DNA of 64,000 nt from Eggerthellaceae bacterium UBA3686 (lineage in GTDB: Bacteria > Actinomycetota > Coriobacteriia > Coriobacteriales > Eggerthellaceae), in the NCBI GenBank assembly GCA_002371495.1, contig DFIX01000046.1, positions 26,494 through 90,493 on the forward strand, given 5' to 3'. A program made the translations under genes and the position numbers. The notes beneath the pieces were generated by a model. That model was not told the origin of the DNA. It saw only the letters and a list, made by a program, of their open reading frames with translations, and searched no databases. Positions 17,555 to 25,706 of this stretch are shown piece by piece. Numbering within the stretch: the first letter of the stretch is position 1; the number at the start of each line of letters is the position of its first letter.

Positions 17555-17582
17555 GAAAAAAAGGCCAGGCATACGTCTGACC
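17555..17582 (-). terminator. Terminator following tRNA-fMet relic E
   Basis: On the minus strand GGTCAG-ACGTATGC-CTGGCC is followed by seven T residues. Confidence 0.6.
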
Positions 17583-17592
17583 TGCAAATCTT

Positions 17593-17745
17593 TGGTCGCG
17601 GGGGTTCGAGCGCCCGGAAAACGAGCCAGTGGCTCGTTTTCAGTGAGAACAGGCAAGCTTCAGCTTGCCCAGGAACAGGATTTGAACCTACGCGCGGTGC
17701 GTACCTCCGCTACGCTCCAGCAACCTCCGGGTTATGAGCTGGCGT
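17593..17745 (-). pseudogene. tRNA-fMet relic E split by two insertions
   Basis: On the minus strand three exact blocks of the intact tRNA-fMet occur in order: GCTCATAACCCGGAGGT, CGTAGGTTCAAATCCTG and CCCCCGCGACCA. They are separated by about 30 and 69 bases. The second insert holds GGCAAGC/GCTTGCC and AAAACGAGCC/GGCTCGTTTT hairpins. The acceptor 5' strand and D-arm are missing. Confidence 0.8.
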
Positions 17746-17967
17746 TTCTACTATCGGGACGTCTCGCCTCTTTCGTCTGTAAACTCAAAATCCCAGATGA
17801 ACCACCATTTTGACATCGTCTCTTATCGCCTTGCATCGGCCGGCATTCTCTAGCATTCCCTCCCGAGTTCCCCCATCTTTGCCAAAACCCGCGATTTCGA
17901 TTCCCCCTCGCAGTGTCTGTGTACAACCCTTAAACGTAACCGCTTCGAAGGCTTTCGTTCGGCGCGC

Positions 17968-18199
17968 CTATGCGCCCAAGAGCCTGACCGGCACGACGTA
18001 GGTCCTGCCGCCGGCTTTCCGCGCATGCTCCGATACGCCCACGAGGACCATCTTGAACTCCGGCGGACGGACCTGCGCACGGGAATTGGAGCAGACCTTC
18101 TCCTCCAAATGGTCCAGCCCCTCTATTGCCGCCGGCACCTTGTCCTCGCCGACCTTGATCTCGATCGCGGCCCATCGCCCGTCGGCGAGCTCGATGATG
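17968..18199 (-). pseudogene. C-terminal fragment of a DUF4143-type ATPase
   Basis: The minus strand reads IIELADGRWAAIEIKVGE, then VPAAIEGLDHLEEKV and KMVLVGVSEHARKAG up to a TAG at 17968-17970. This is the PD-(D/E)XK-like tail of AAA/DUF4143 proteins; no ATPase domain precedes it. It lies between relic E and the real tRNA-fMet, so an older island there probably carried the same kind of cargo. Confidence 0.7.
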
Positions 18200-18212
18200 A
18201 CAAGAGCGCGAG

Positions 18213-18323
18213 GCGCTCGGCGAGCAGCGCAAGACCAGCGACCGCAAGCGGCGCGAGCGCGAAAAGCAGGAGCGCTTCGAGCAACGCCGGGAGAAACGAA
18301 AGCAGAAGCACAGGGGCCATTGA
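18213..18323 (+). pseudogene. Basic C-terminal tail of a lost protein, possibly a transposase
   Basis: The plus strand reads ALGEQRKTSDRKRRERE and then KQERFEQRREKRKQKHRGH before a TGA. Such Arg/Lys-rich tails occur at the end of some transposases, but no catalytic domain is visible, so the identification is weak. Confidence 0.3.
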
Positions 18324-18367
18324 GCGACGGGCCCCTAGCCTGCTCGCATCCACAGCTCTACCTTCCC

Positions 18368-18567
18368 TGCCACTTTTTTCGATTTGCCGACGATTTCGGC
18401 GCGGAGGGCTGCGGACTCGGGAAACGGGCAGCTGGCTGAACTGCGCGTTTGCGAATCGTCATAACCCCGTGAGCCCGGCGCCCCAGAGAATTCGTCGGAT
18501 ATTCGAAAAAAGTGGCAACGCGAGGGCTGAAATTGACGAAATCGTCGGATATTCGAAAAAAGTGGCA
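18368..18567. repeat. Three copies of a 25-bp repeat
   Basis: CGTCGGATATTCG-AAAAAAGTGGCA occurs perfectly at 18493-18517 and 18543-18567 (50-base period) and in inverse orientation with three mismatches at 18368-18392. No open frame explains it. Confidence 0.75.
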
Positions 18568-18649
18568 GCCGCAGGCGCCATCCGCAGGCCGACCCCAACC
18601 TGACAGGCCCCAGAACCTGGCCCCGGCTCGGCTTCGGAGGGCCAAAAAA

Positions 18650-18672
18650 CAATTGGGGACAGTCCCCAATTG
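18650..18672. repeat. Perfect palindrome, GGGGACAGTCCCC core
   Basis: CAATTGGGG-ACAGT-CCCCAATTG. The core recurs with different arms at 41105 and elsewhere in the window. Confidence 0.75.
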
Positions 18673-18701
18673 TGGGTTAGGGGCAAAAGTCTCCCCGCAA
18701 T

Positions 18702-18734
18702 AAAAAATCCCTAACCGTTTTACCAGGTCAGGGA
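18702..18734 (-). terminator. Terminator of tRNA-fMet
   Basis: On the minus strand TCCCTGACC and GGTTAGGGA pair and are followed by six T residues, nine bases after the tRNA CCA end. Confidence 0.6.
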
Positions 18735-18742
18735 CTTGATTT

Positions 18743-18819
18743 TGGTCGCGGGGGCAGGATTTGAACCTACGACCTCCGGGTTATGAGCCCGGCGAGCTAC
18801 CAGACTGCTCCACCCCGCA
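18743..18819 (-). tRNA. tRNA-fMet (CAT), initiator
   Basis: A 77-base cloverleaf with encoded CCA. The anticodon stem has the three G-C pairs typical of initiators (GGG-CTCATAA-CCC), the D-arm is GGAGCAGTCTGGTAGCTC, the T-loop is GTTCAAATC, and the 1:72 position is not a Watson-Crick pair (U1, G72), as expected for an initiator. Two broken copies lie downstream at 17593 and 16135. Confidence 0.93.
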
Positions 18820-18992
18820 CTATGTATATTTGCTGCTTGCTCGCCGTTGGCATTCCCTAAGCAGCGAAAAAACATATTACAGCGCTCAACGGTGCATAGC
18901 AAGCATAAATCCGTACCATCACGTGAGCTACACAATTGTTCACGTATCGCTTGCCGCCCTACCAGCGCTTGCCGGCCCACCGGCCACGGGCG

Positions 18993-21023
18993 CTATCGTC
19001 CACAGCACTCGCGATACTTTTTGCCGCTGCCGCAAGGACACGGATCGTCAGCGCCCACCTTCATAACGGTCCCGTCCTCGTTATAGAACATCTTGCGACC
19101 GGTGACCTGCTCGTAAAGCTCCTGTGGCGACCACCCGTTATTTTCCCAAGAGGGCATGGCGTTGTACACATTGGTTAAGAGCGTCGGCAGACGCTGCTCG
19201 TCTTCCGAACAATCCACGAGGCCCACATCCATCATATACGCGAACAAGTCTTGCAAGCTGCCCGATTCGACCGACGAGTATACGACCTCCTCGACCACGC
19301 GATCGACAAACGTGTAATCGTCTTCGCCATCGGGCACCCGCTCGTCAAGGAACGAACGGAGGCGCACCACGTTCGGATTATCAAGCAGCTCGTCCATGAC
19401 GCTGTTTTCCAGAATCGTGCGCGACAGAGGCTTGATGGGAAGCAAGGTCTGCGATTCGACCAAATCGCGCTTGTACTGCTCGAGCTCTTCGAGCTCGGTC
19501 CTTAAGTCAGAAGCCATCCGATCTATATAGCGGTTCAAGGGATCGGTCGAGATCTCGCCCGTCTGGCGATCCCGATACAGATGCGTTACCGCATCGTTTT
19601 TGCGGCGAGCGAACTCGCGGGCGACGTGGTCGGGCGAAAGCGTGTAATGCACCACGTAGTCAGTCGGCAAATACGTCCACAAATCGAAAATGGCATCGCC
19701 AAACGCCGACACAGTCTGCAAGAGAACCTCGAACTCCTCACGGCTCAGCACATCCGAAACCAAGCTGCGGTACTGGTCGTACGCGTCGTCTATCGAGACC
19801 ACGCCGCAGAGCACGGTACATGCCTCGACACAGCTGTATGCCTGCTTCCGCTGTCGACGAATCCGGTCGAGCTCGGCGAAGTCAACGCCCCGAACCAGCG
19901 CCTTCAATTCATCTGGGATCAACGCGGTATAGGTCTGGCCGCTCTTGAACAAAAACGCATATGGCTCGATTGGCCATACGAGCCAATAGGAGGTTAGGGC
20001 TTCGGCGCCAAATGTGACCTCTCCCCCGGCAGCAAGCCTGCGAATCAGTTCGTAATTCGGGTCCGACGCAATCGCGAGCACCTCCATAAGAGGCTCGGGA
20101 GCATTGGGCAACTCGGCTGACAGCTCTTCGACCATCTCGGCTTTGCGCAAGCGGGAAAGCCCGCCCATCCCCAGAGCCTGCGCAACGTATTCCAGCTCGG
20201 CCTTCGTCTTCAGCATGAGGCAATCCCGCAAGGCCCTGATCGGCTCGCGTTTGCGCACGCGACGATCGAACTCACGCTGGGACGGAGCGTAATCCGCTGC
20301 CGACTCAGCCGCTTTCGCATATAAAGCCTGGTTTCGCTCATCTGGAGAAAGGCCCGCCAAGGCCCCCCTATGAAAACCCGCTGGTAGCTGCTCGGTTCCG
20401 CGCTCCGATTCGCGCGCAACGTCAGCCAGCAGGGCATCGAGTTCGCGGTCGCGCTTTTCGGCGAGGAATGTATCGGCCTGCCGCATGAAATCGGGCCCCG
20501 TCAACGCGATGCCCTTAGCGCAACGATTCTCGAACTCGTCCTGGATCCGCTGCAGCTCGGCCGCAGAGCGGTCGGTATCGTATGCCTGCAAAAAGCCATC
20601 GTAGACAATGAGGTCGTCGAACGGCAGCAGCACCATCTCGACATACGCGGGCGCCGGTCCTATCTCACCTTCAAGTTCGTATGTGACGCCGCAAACCGAG
20701 AACACACCCGCCTCGTTCATCAGCAGCGCGCGCCCCGACTGATAGCGTACGAGCGTGTAAAAGCCCGGAAGCGCGCTCTTCCAGCTCAGCGCAAGCTCCC
20801 GGCATTTTACGGGCAGCCGATTGGCGTAATCGCGCACGAAATCGTCGATGATCTCGACGTTTTCCCACAGGGTATGCGCAACCAGCGAGCTCTTCACATC
20901 GTCGAGCGGACTTGCGCCTTCGAGCCTGAAGTTCTCGACCACGTGAAACCGCTCGTTCACGTAATACAGCAACGCGTCCATCGTGTCGAAGAAGCGGTCG
21001 TTTTGCTCGTCATTCAATACCAT
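18993..21023 (-). CDS. Large protein with Rho-N-like segment and C-terminal SEC-C zinc motif
   Basis: A 676-residue soluble protein starting at ATG 21023. Its last 20 residues, PCPCGSGKKYRECCGR, are a SEC-C zinc-binding motif as found at the end of SecA and many stand-alone proteins. A SAP/Rho-N-like helical pair is visible at about residues 270-305 (KTKAELEYVAQALGMGGLSR). The remainder is acidic and alpha-helical with no recognised enzyme motif. It is flanked by tRNA-fMet and a divergent amidohydrolase. Function unknown; a nucleic-acid or translocase contact is a guess from the two motifs. Confidence 0.75.
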   Translation of the reverse strand: MVLNDEQNDRFFDTMDALLYYVNERFHVVENFRLEGASPLDDVKSSLVAHTLWENVEIIDDFVRDYANRLPVKCRELALSWKSALPGFYTLVRYQSGRALLMNEAGVFSVCGVTYELEGEIGPAPAYVEMVLLPFDDLIVYDGFLQAYDTDRSAAELQRIQDEFENRCAKGIALTGPDFMRQADTFLAEKRDRELDALLADVARESERGTEQLPAGFHRGALAGLSPDERNQALYAKAAESAADYAPSQREFDRRVRKREPIRALRDCLMLKTKAELEYVAQALGMGGLSRLRKAEMVEELSAELPNAPEPLMEVLAIASDPNYELIRRLAAGGEVTFGAEALTSYWLVWPIEPYAFLFKSGQTYTALIPDELKALVRGVDFAELDRIRRQRKQAYSCVEACTVLCGVVSIDDAYDQYRSLVSDVLSREEFEVLLQTVSAFGDAIFDLWTYLPTDYVVHYTLSPDHVAREFARRKNDAVTHLYRDRQTGEISTDPLNRYIDRMASDLRTELEELEQYKRDLVESQTLLPIKPLSRTILENSVMDELLDNPNVVRLRSFLDERVPDGEDDYTFVDRVVEEVVYSSVESGSLQDLFAYMMDVGLVDCSEDEQRLPTLLTNVYNAMPSWENNGWSPQELYEQVTGRKMFYNEDGTVMKVGADDPCPCGSGKKYRECCGR

Positions 21024-21221
21024 GCGCGTCCCACCTCCCCGTTCGCCGATCGGATAGCTTTCCAGATGCAGTCCGCTCTTCCATTAGCTGCTTCAAAATG
21101 CTGCGATGCAGCTTTGCCGTCTGGTTAAGTATTGTAGTCCATGTGGCGCGCCGGCACAGCTAATCAGAAAAGCCGACTCCCGTGCGCTACAATCTGTGGG
21201 TCAATCGCACAAGGAGGCGCC

Positions 21222-22028
21222 ATGCCGATCATCGACGCACATTCGCATATTTACCCAACCAAGATTGCCGACAAGGCCGTCTCTGCCGTCGGCAGGTTTT
21301 ACGGCGTAGAGGAGTCGATGGCGGGCAAGGGATCGGTCGATGATCTGCTTGGGCATATGCGATCGGGCATCACCCATTTCATCGTTCATTCCGTCGCCAC
21401 GACCGCCCGCTCGGTACCGACCATAAACAGCTTCATCGCCGAACAATGCACCGAACATCCCGAATTCATCGGCTTCGGAACGATGCATCCTGACTTCGAA
21501 GATATGGAAGCCGAGGTCGAGCGCGCCATTTCGTTGGGGCTTCACGGCTTTAAGCTGCATCCCGACACGCAGGAAGTCGACATGGACGACCCGCGCTTGA
21601 TGGAGTTCTACGAAATCATCGCCGGACGCTTGCCGCTCGTCTTGCACACAGGAGACTACCGTTACCGCTATTCCGACCCGCACAGGCTCGTGCGCATCCT
21701 GAAGACCTTCCCCGACCTCGTGGTCGACGCCGCCCATCTTGGCGGCTGGTCGATATACGACGTGGGCTACGACATCTTGCACGAAGAGCTCCTTGGCGAA
21801 GAGCGCCTGTTCGTCGATGCGTCGAGCGCATTTACCTGGGTCGGTCGACGCCACATGCGCGAGCTGATACGCATGTGGGGTGCCGAGCGCGTCATGTTCG
21901 GCAGCGATTACCCCATGTGGGATCCCACGCACGAGCTGAACGAGATGCTGCATTGCGACCTCACCGATGACGAGCTCGAGCTCGTACTCTGGCGAAACGC
22001 CGAGCGCTTCGCCGGCGTAACTGTCTAA
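21222..22028 (+). CDS. Metal-dependent amidohydrolase (Amidohydro_2 type)
   Basis: A 268-residue TIM-barrel hydrolase. The N-terminal metal site is DAHSHIYP, later ligands are in GFKLHP and VVDAAHLGG, and the C-terminal Asp is in MFGSDYPMWDP. AAGGAGGCGCC lies just before ATG 21222, which rules out longer frames. It is monocistronic and divergent from the SEC-C protein. The exact substrate is not evident; family members include decarboxylases and lactonases. Confidence 0.85.
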   Translation: MPIIDAHSHIYPTKIADKAVSAVGRFYGVEESMAGKGSVDDLLGHMRSGITHFIVHSVATTARSVPTINSFIAEQCTEHPEFIGFGTMHPDFEDMEAEVERAISLGLHGFKLHPDTQEVDMDDPRLMEFYEIIAGRLPLVLHTGDYRYRYSDPHRLVRILKTFPDLVVDAAHLGGWSIYDVGYDILHEELLGEERLFVDASSAFTWVGRRHMRELIRMWGAERVMFGSDYPMWDPTHELNEMLHCDLTDDELELVLWRNAERFAGVTV

Positions 22029-22035
22029 CGTGCAG

Positions 22036-22238
22036 AAGGGACGTGCCCCTTTTGCCGTTACGGCTGTTTCAGCCAATCTGTCTTGCAAGCGAAAGGCCTG
22101 GTGGCGGCATGCATGAGCGATTCTGCAGCCACTGTTCCTGCAAATCCATTTAAGTTAGGCGAAGCCAAGCGAATGCGTGCCGCCACCAGTCCTTTCGCGA
22201 GACGGCACATAATAAGGGGCGTATCCCTTTTGCGCTAC
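22036..22238. repeat. Structured repeat, family F copy 1
   Basis: The inner stem is GCGAAAGGCCTGGTGGCGGCA (22089-22109) against TGCCGCCACCAGTCCTTTCGC (22178-22198). It encloses GCGATTCTGCAGC and GCGAAGCCAAGCGAATGCG. The outer arms AAGGGACGTGCCCCTT and AAGGGGCGTATCCCTT frame it. The core recurs at 41209-41318. Confidence 0.75.
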
Positions 22239-22265
22239 GGCACTTTTACACGTTTCTACCTTTGA

Positions 22266-23576
22266 TTACCCTACGACAACGCGTATCTTGTCGATGCGCA
22301 GCTTGTCCATCTGGGCGACAGTGAAATGCGCATGGGGCGCATCGCCCTCATCCACGTCAAGCCGAGCCTCGATCTCGTCCCCTTCGTCGGGAATGCGGTC
22401 GAACAACGCCAGCAGCAAACCGCCTGCGGTTTCGCATTCGTTTGCCTCTTCGGGCTCGAAGCCGATAAGCTCCACGACCTCGTCGATGGGCATCGAGCCG
22501 TCAATCAGGTAATTGCCGGGCGCAATTTCAACTGTGTTCCCATTGTCCCCGTGCGCATACTCATCGGGCATGCTTCCCACTATCTGCTCCATGACATCCG
22601 ACATGGTCACGATGCCGGACGTGCCGCCATGCTCGTCGACCACGACGGCGATCTTGGTGTGCTTGCGCTGCAGCAACGCGAGCAGCTTGCTGACCGAGAT
22701 ACCCTCGGGAACGGCCTCGATCGGGCGGATGCGCAGGTCTTCGACTTCTTTTGCGGCACGCGCCGTGTACAGGTCCTTGACGTGAACGAAACCCACGATA
22801 CGGTCCTTGCTACCGCGACATACCGGGTAACGGGTAAACTTGTAGTTGCGAATGTGCTGCAAGTTCTCTTCGAGCGAATCCTCCAAATCAAGGCAGATGA
22901 CGTCGGTGCGAGGCGTCATGATGGCTTCGGCATCCTTGTCGCCGATATCGAAGATGTTGTCGACGTATTCGTTCTGCGCGGGGTCGATGAGCCCGCTTTC
23001 GGTGCTCTCGTCGATCAGCAGCTTGATCTCCTCGTCGGTGTAAACCTCGCGGTCGTTAGCCGGATCATGGCCGGCGAGCCTCACGGCGCCGCTGGTCAGC
23101 GCATTGAACACCAACATGATGGGATACGTTACGCGGTAGAAGACCACGAGCACCCCCGCCGTGCGCAGCGCCCATCTTTCGGTCGAGAAAATGGCAAACG
23201 ACTTGGGAATCTGCTCGCCTACCACCACGTGCAGCGTCGTCATGAGGATGTAGCCGATCGCGATGGCGATGCTCGAGATGGCCGTGCTGGATAGTCCGAG
23301 CGGTTCGAGCGCGGGGCGCACGAGCGCCGAGAATGCCGGCTCCCCGAGCCACCCCAGCGCCAATGATGCAAGCGTGATGCCCAGCTGGCACGCTGCAAGG
23401 TAAGCGTTTACGTTCGCCGTAACTTTTTTAGCCGCTTTCGCGCCTGGTTTTCCTTCTTGAAGCGCCAAATCGATTTGCGAGGGGCGAACGCGCACCATCG
23501 CGAATTCAGCAATAACGAAAAACGCGTTCATCGCAAGGAAGAACGCCACCAACACGAAACTAGACCATATAGGCAT
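22266..23576 (-). CDS. CNNM/HlyC-CorC family membrane protein with CBS domains
   Basis: A 436-residue protein: DUF21 membrane domain with about four segments in residues 1-190 (LVAFFLAMNAFFVIAEFAMV; VVVGEQIPKSFAIF), a CBS pair at about 205-325 (AIMTPRTDVICLDLED; DEHGGTSGIVTMSD) and a C-terminal CorC_HlyC transporter-associated domain (YLIDGSMPIDEV). Such proteins are thought to move or sense magnesium or sodium. The ATG at 23576 is taken, with AAAGGGG eleven bases upstream; a GTG at 23588 is the alternative. Confidence 0.88.
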   Translation of the reverse strand: MPIWSSFVLVAFFLAMNAFFVIAEFAMVRVRPSQIDLALQEGKPGAKAAKKVTANVNAYLAACQLGITLASLALGWLGEPAFSALVRPALEPLGLSSTAISSIAIAIGYILMTTLHVVVGEQIPKSFAIFSTERWALRTAGVLVVFYRVTYPIMLVFNALTSGAVRLAGHDPANDREVYTDEEIKLLIDESTESGLIDPAQNEYVDNIFDIGDKDAEAIMTPRTDVICLDLEDSLEENLQHIRNYKFTRYPVCRGSKDRIVGFVHVKDLYTARAAKEVEDLRIRPIEAVPEGISVSKLLALLQRKHTKIAVVVDEHGGTSGIVTMSDVMEQIVGSMPDEYAHGDNGNTVEIAPGNYLIDGSMPIDEVVELIGFEPEEANECETAGGLLLALFDRIPDEGDEIEARLDVDEGDAPHAHFTVAQMDKLRIDKIRVVVG

Positions 23577-23829
23577 GTAAAGCTGCACCCCTTTGATGCT
23601 GCAGATTCTTGTCGCTACTTCTCGAACCTCTTATTATAGGCATGCCCGATTCGAGCGCAGGCACCTTCCACCAACGTTACGAAATCGCAAAAGGCGAATA
23701 ACCCTTCGGCTTTTCCTAGTCAGCACCGCGCGAAACCGTTACACTAGCATGTTGCATCGTACTGCAAGCTTTGCGCTGCTAATTTTGCAGTACGGCGCAC
23801 ATGCTTCCATTCACGAAAGGAGGTCTGCA

Positions 23830-24303
23830 ATGGCAGACGAAGAGAAGAAGAGCCTCGTTGAAGAATTCAAGGAGTTCATCGACAAGGGTAACGCTATGGA
23901 CATGGCCGTCGGCGTCGTCATCGGCGGTGCGTTCACGGCAATCGTCACCTCGCTCACAACCGACATCATCAACCCGCTGATCACGCTGCTGTCGGGCGGT
24001 GCCGCAGGCGAAGACGGCGTAGCAATTCCCCTGACCATCGCCGGTTTCAACATCGGCAACTTCATCTCGGCCATCATCAACTTCCTGATTATCGCCGTCG
24101 TGGTGTTCGCTCTCATCAAGTCCATCAACAAGCTGAAGAGCGCTGGCCAGAGCCTCATCAAGAAGGAAGAGGAAGAAGCCGAGCCCGAAATGAACCCGCC
24201 CGCGTGCCCCTTCTGCAAAGAAGAGGTCAAGGAAGGCGCTACTCGCTGCCCGCACTGCGCAGGCGAATTCGACGAGCCCGCAATGCCGACTCCGGCCGAA
24301 TAG
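23830..24303 (+). CDS. mscL: Large-conductance mechanosensitive channel with fused zinc ribbon
   Basis: A 157-residue MscL: amphipathic N-terminus, TM1 at residues 20-45 (AMDMAVGVVIGGAFTAIV), a short periplasmic loop, and TM2 at residues 77-100 (ISAIINFLIIAVVVFALIK). After the usual charged cytoplasmic helix it carries a zinc-ribbon tail CPFC ... CPHC (about residues 125-145), which ordinary MscL proteins lack. AAAGGAGG precedes ATG 23830. It releases solutes on hypo-osmotic shock; the ribbon may add a redox or partner contact (inference). Confidence 0.93.
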   Translation: MADEEKKSLVEEFKEFIDKGNAMDMAVGVVIGGAFTAIVTSLTTDIINPLITLLSGGAAGEDGVAIPLTIAGFNIGNFISAIINFLIIAVVVFALIKSINKLKSAGQSLIKKEEEEAEPEMNPPACPFCKEEVKEGATRCPHCAGEFDEPAMPTPAE

Positions 24304-24329
24304 CTCCAAGGGAATCCCCGAAACCAGAA

Positions 24330-24354
24330 GGCGCCCGCCCGGGCGCCTTTTCTT
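24330..24354 (+). terminator. Intrinsic terminator of mscL
   Basis: GGCGCCCG/CGGGCGCC hairpin followed by TTTTCTTTT, 27 bases after the stop codon. Confidence 0.85.
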
Positions 24355-24358
24355 TTCC

Positions 24359-24407
24359 CTGAGAGCGCGAACAGATTGCTCCTGGAGCAATCTGTTCGCG
24401 CTCTCAG
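24359..24407. repeat. 49-bp perfect palindrome
   Basis: A 24-base arm beginning CTGAGAGCGCGAACAG is repeated exactly in inverse orientation around one central base. It lies right behind the mscL terminator and before the convergent ACT-domain gene. Confidence 0.85.
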
Positions 24408-24455
24408 GGTTCGCAGCGTGCAGAAGTTCCGGCGATCGTAGACCGCCGGAACCCC

Positions 24456-24725
24456 CTAGATCTTGTACATCATCTGAAAGACATCTTCACGTTGCAAGGT
24501 TACTTGCACGCCGATGTGCTCACCAGCCTCGCGCAAGCGCTCCTGCACGGTGTTGAAGTCGGCGACCTCGGTGTTGAGGGTCACAATCATGGTCATGCTG
24601 AAGATGTCGCCGAGCAGCGTTTGGCTGATATCGTCGATGTTAGCGCCGCATTCGCGCAGCGCCACCGCGACCTCCGCCACGATGCCAGTCGTATCTTTGC
24701 CGAGAACCGAGATAACGCACTTCAT
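24456..24725 (-). CDS. Stand-alone ACT domain protein (UPF0237 type)
   Basis: An 89-residue protein that is one ACT domain: VISVLGKDTTGIVAEVAVAL, then a second strand-helix unit (IFSMTMIVTLNTEVADF). ACT domains bind amino acids or other small ligands. AAAGGGTCAGCTC precedes the ATG. It is monocistronic; the ligand is unknown. Confidence 0.9.
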   Translation of the reverse strand: MKCVISVLGKDTTGIVAEVAVALRECGANIDDISQTLLGDIFSMTMIVTLNTEVADFNTVQERLREAGEHIGVQVTLQREDVFQMMYKI

Positions 24726-24777
24726 GAGCTGACCCTTTCATCGATTAGTCCCTAATGCAGGATACCACGTTAAAGCT

Positions 24778-25563
24778 TTACAACGAAAGCTCGAGCGCTA
24801 CGGGGCAATGGTCACTTCCGAACACTTCGCCATGAATCTCGGCAGAGACCACCTGGTCGCGTAGGGCCTCGCTGACCAGGAAGTAATCGATACGCCACCC
24901 TGCATTGTTCTGGCGCGCCTTGAACCGATAGCTCCACCATGAGTACACGCCAGTCGTATCGGGATGAAGCGCGCGCCATGTGTCGACGAAACCCGCGTCG
25001 AGCAGATTGGTGAACTTTCCGCGCTCTTCATCTGAGAAACCGGCGTTGCCCCTGTTGGGACCAGGGTTCTTCAGGTCGATCTCTTGATGAGCGACGTTGA
25101 AGTCCCCGCACATAACCACGGGTTTGGGCGCTGCCTGCGCGCCTCCGGGCAGCGTACCCTCCTCGAGCCCTTTGCAGAACTCGCGGAACGCATCGTCCCA
25201 CTGCATACGATGGTCGATGCGCGCGAGCTCGTTCTGCGCGTTTGGCGTGTACACATCCACGAACCACAGCTCGGGAAATTCCAACGCGCAGATGCGCCCT
25301 TCGGCATCGAGGTATTCGTCGCCGAGCCCATGAAGCACCTGCAGCGGCTCGCGCTTGCTGAACACCGCCGTTCCCGAGTATCCCTTTTTCTGGGCGTAGC
25401 TCCAGTAATCGAAATAGCCCGGTAAATCCAAATCTACTTGGCCCTCCTGGAGCTTCGTTTCCTGCAAGGCGAACACGTCGGCGTTAAACGTCGCGAAAAT
25501 GTCCTCGAAGCCCTTCTTGAGCACGGCGCGCAAACCGTTGACGTTCCACGAAACGAATTTCAT
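24778..25563 (-). CDS. xth: Exodeoxyribonuclease III (AP endonuclease)
   Basis: A 262-residue EEP-fold nuclease. Metal and catalytic motifs are WNVNGLRA, LQETKLQEGQ, CGDFNVAHQEIDL and GSDHCPVALE, complete for the Xth/ExoA family of base-excision repair. The ATG at 25563 follows AAGGGGGTG. A perfect 24-bp inverted repeat separates it from rlmH. Confidence 0.95.
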   Translation of the reverse strand: MKFVSWNVNGLRAVLKKGFEDIFATFNADVFALQETKLQEGQVDLDLPGYFDYWSYAQKKGYSGTAVFSKREPLQVLHGLGDEYLDAEGRICALEFPELWFVDVYTPNAQNELARIDHRMQWDDAFREFCKGLEEGTLPGGAQAAPKPVVMCGDFNVAHQEIDLKNPGPNRGNAGFSDEERGKFTNLLDAGFVDTWRALHPDTTGVYSWWSYRFKARQNNAGWRIDYFLVSEALRDQVVSAEIHGEVFGSDHCPVALELSL

Positions 25564-25608
25564 TCGGCACCCCCTTTTTGTCCGATGAGTCAGTCTACCA
25601 GGGTTGTG

Positions 25609-25706
25609 GAATGAACGAGGGACGGAGGCCTGTTCGTTTTCCCGAAGACGCTTCCATGCCGACTTGCTTGCCACGAAATGAGCAGGCCTCCGTCCCTCGT
25701 TCATTC
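25609..25706. repeat. Structured repeat, family G copy 1
   Basis: The 24-base arms GAATGAACGAGGG-ACGGAGGCCTG (25609-25632) and their exact inverse (25683-25706) enclose TTCCCGAAGACGC and CATGCCGACTTG. The interior is similar to 48059-48109. The right arm overlaps two bases of the rlmH stop codon. Confidence 0.8.

Noticed and set aside
18493..18567. Possible CRISPR remnant
   Set aside because: Only two direct copies of the 25-bp repeat, one spacer-sized gap, and an inverted third copy; no cas gene in the window.
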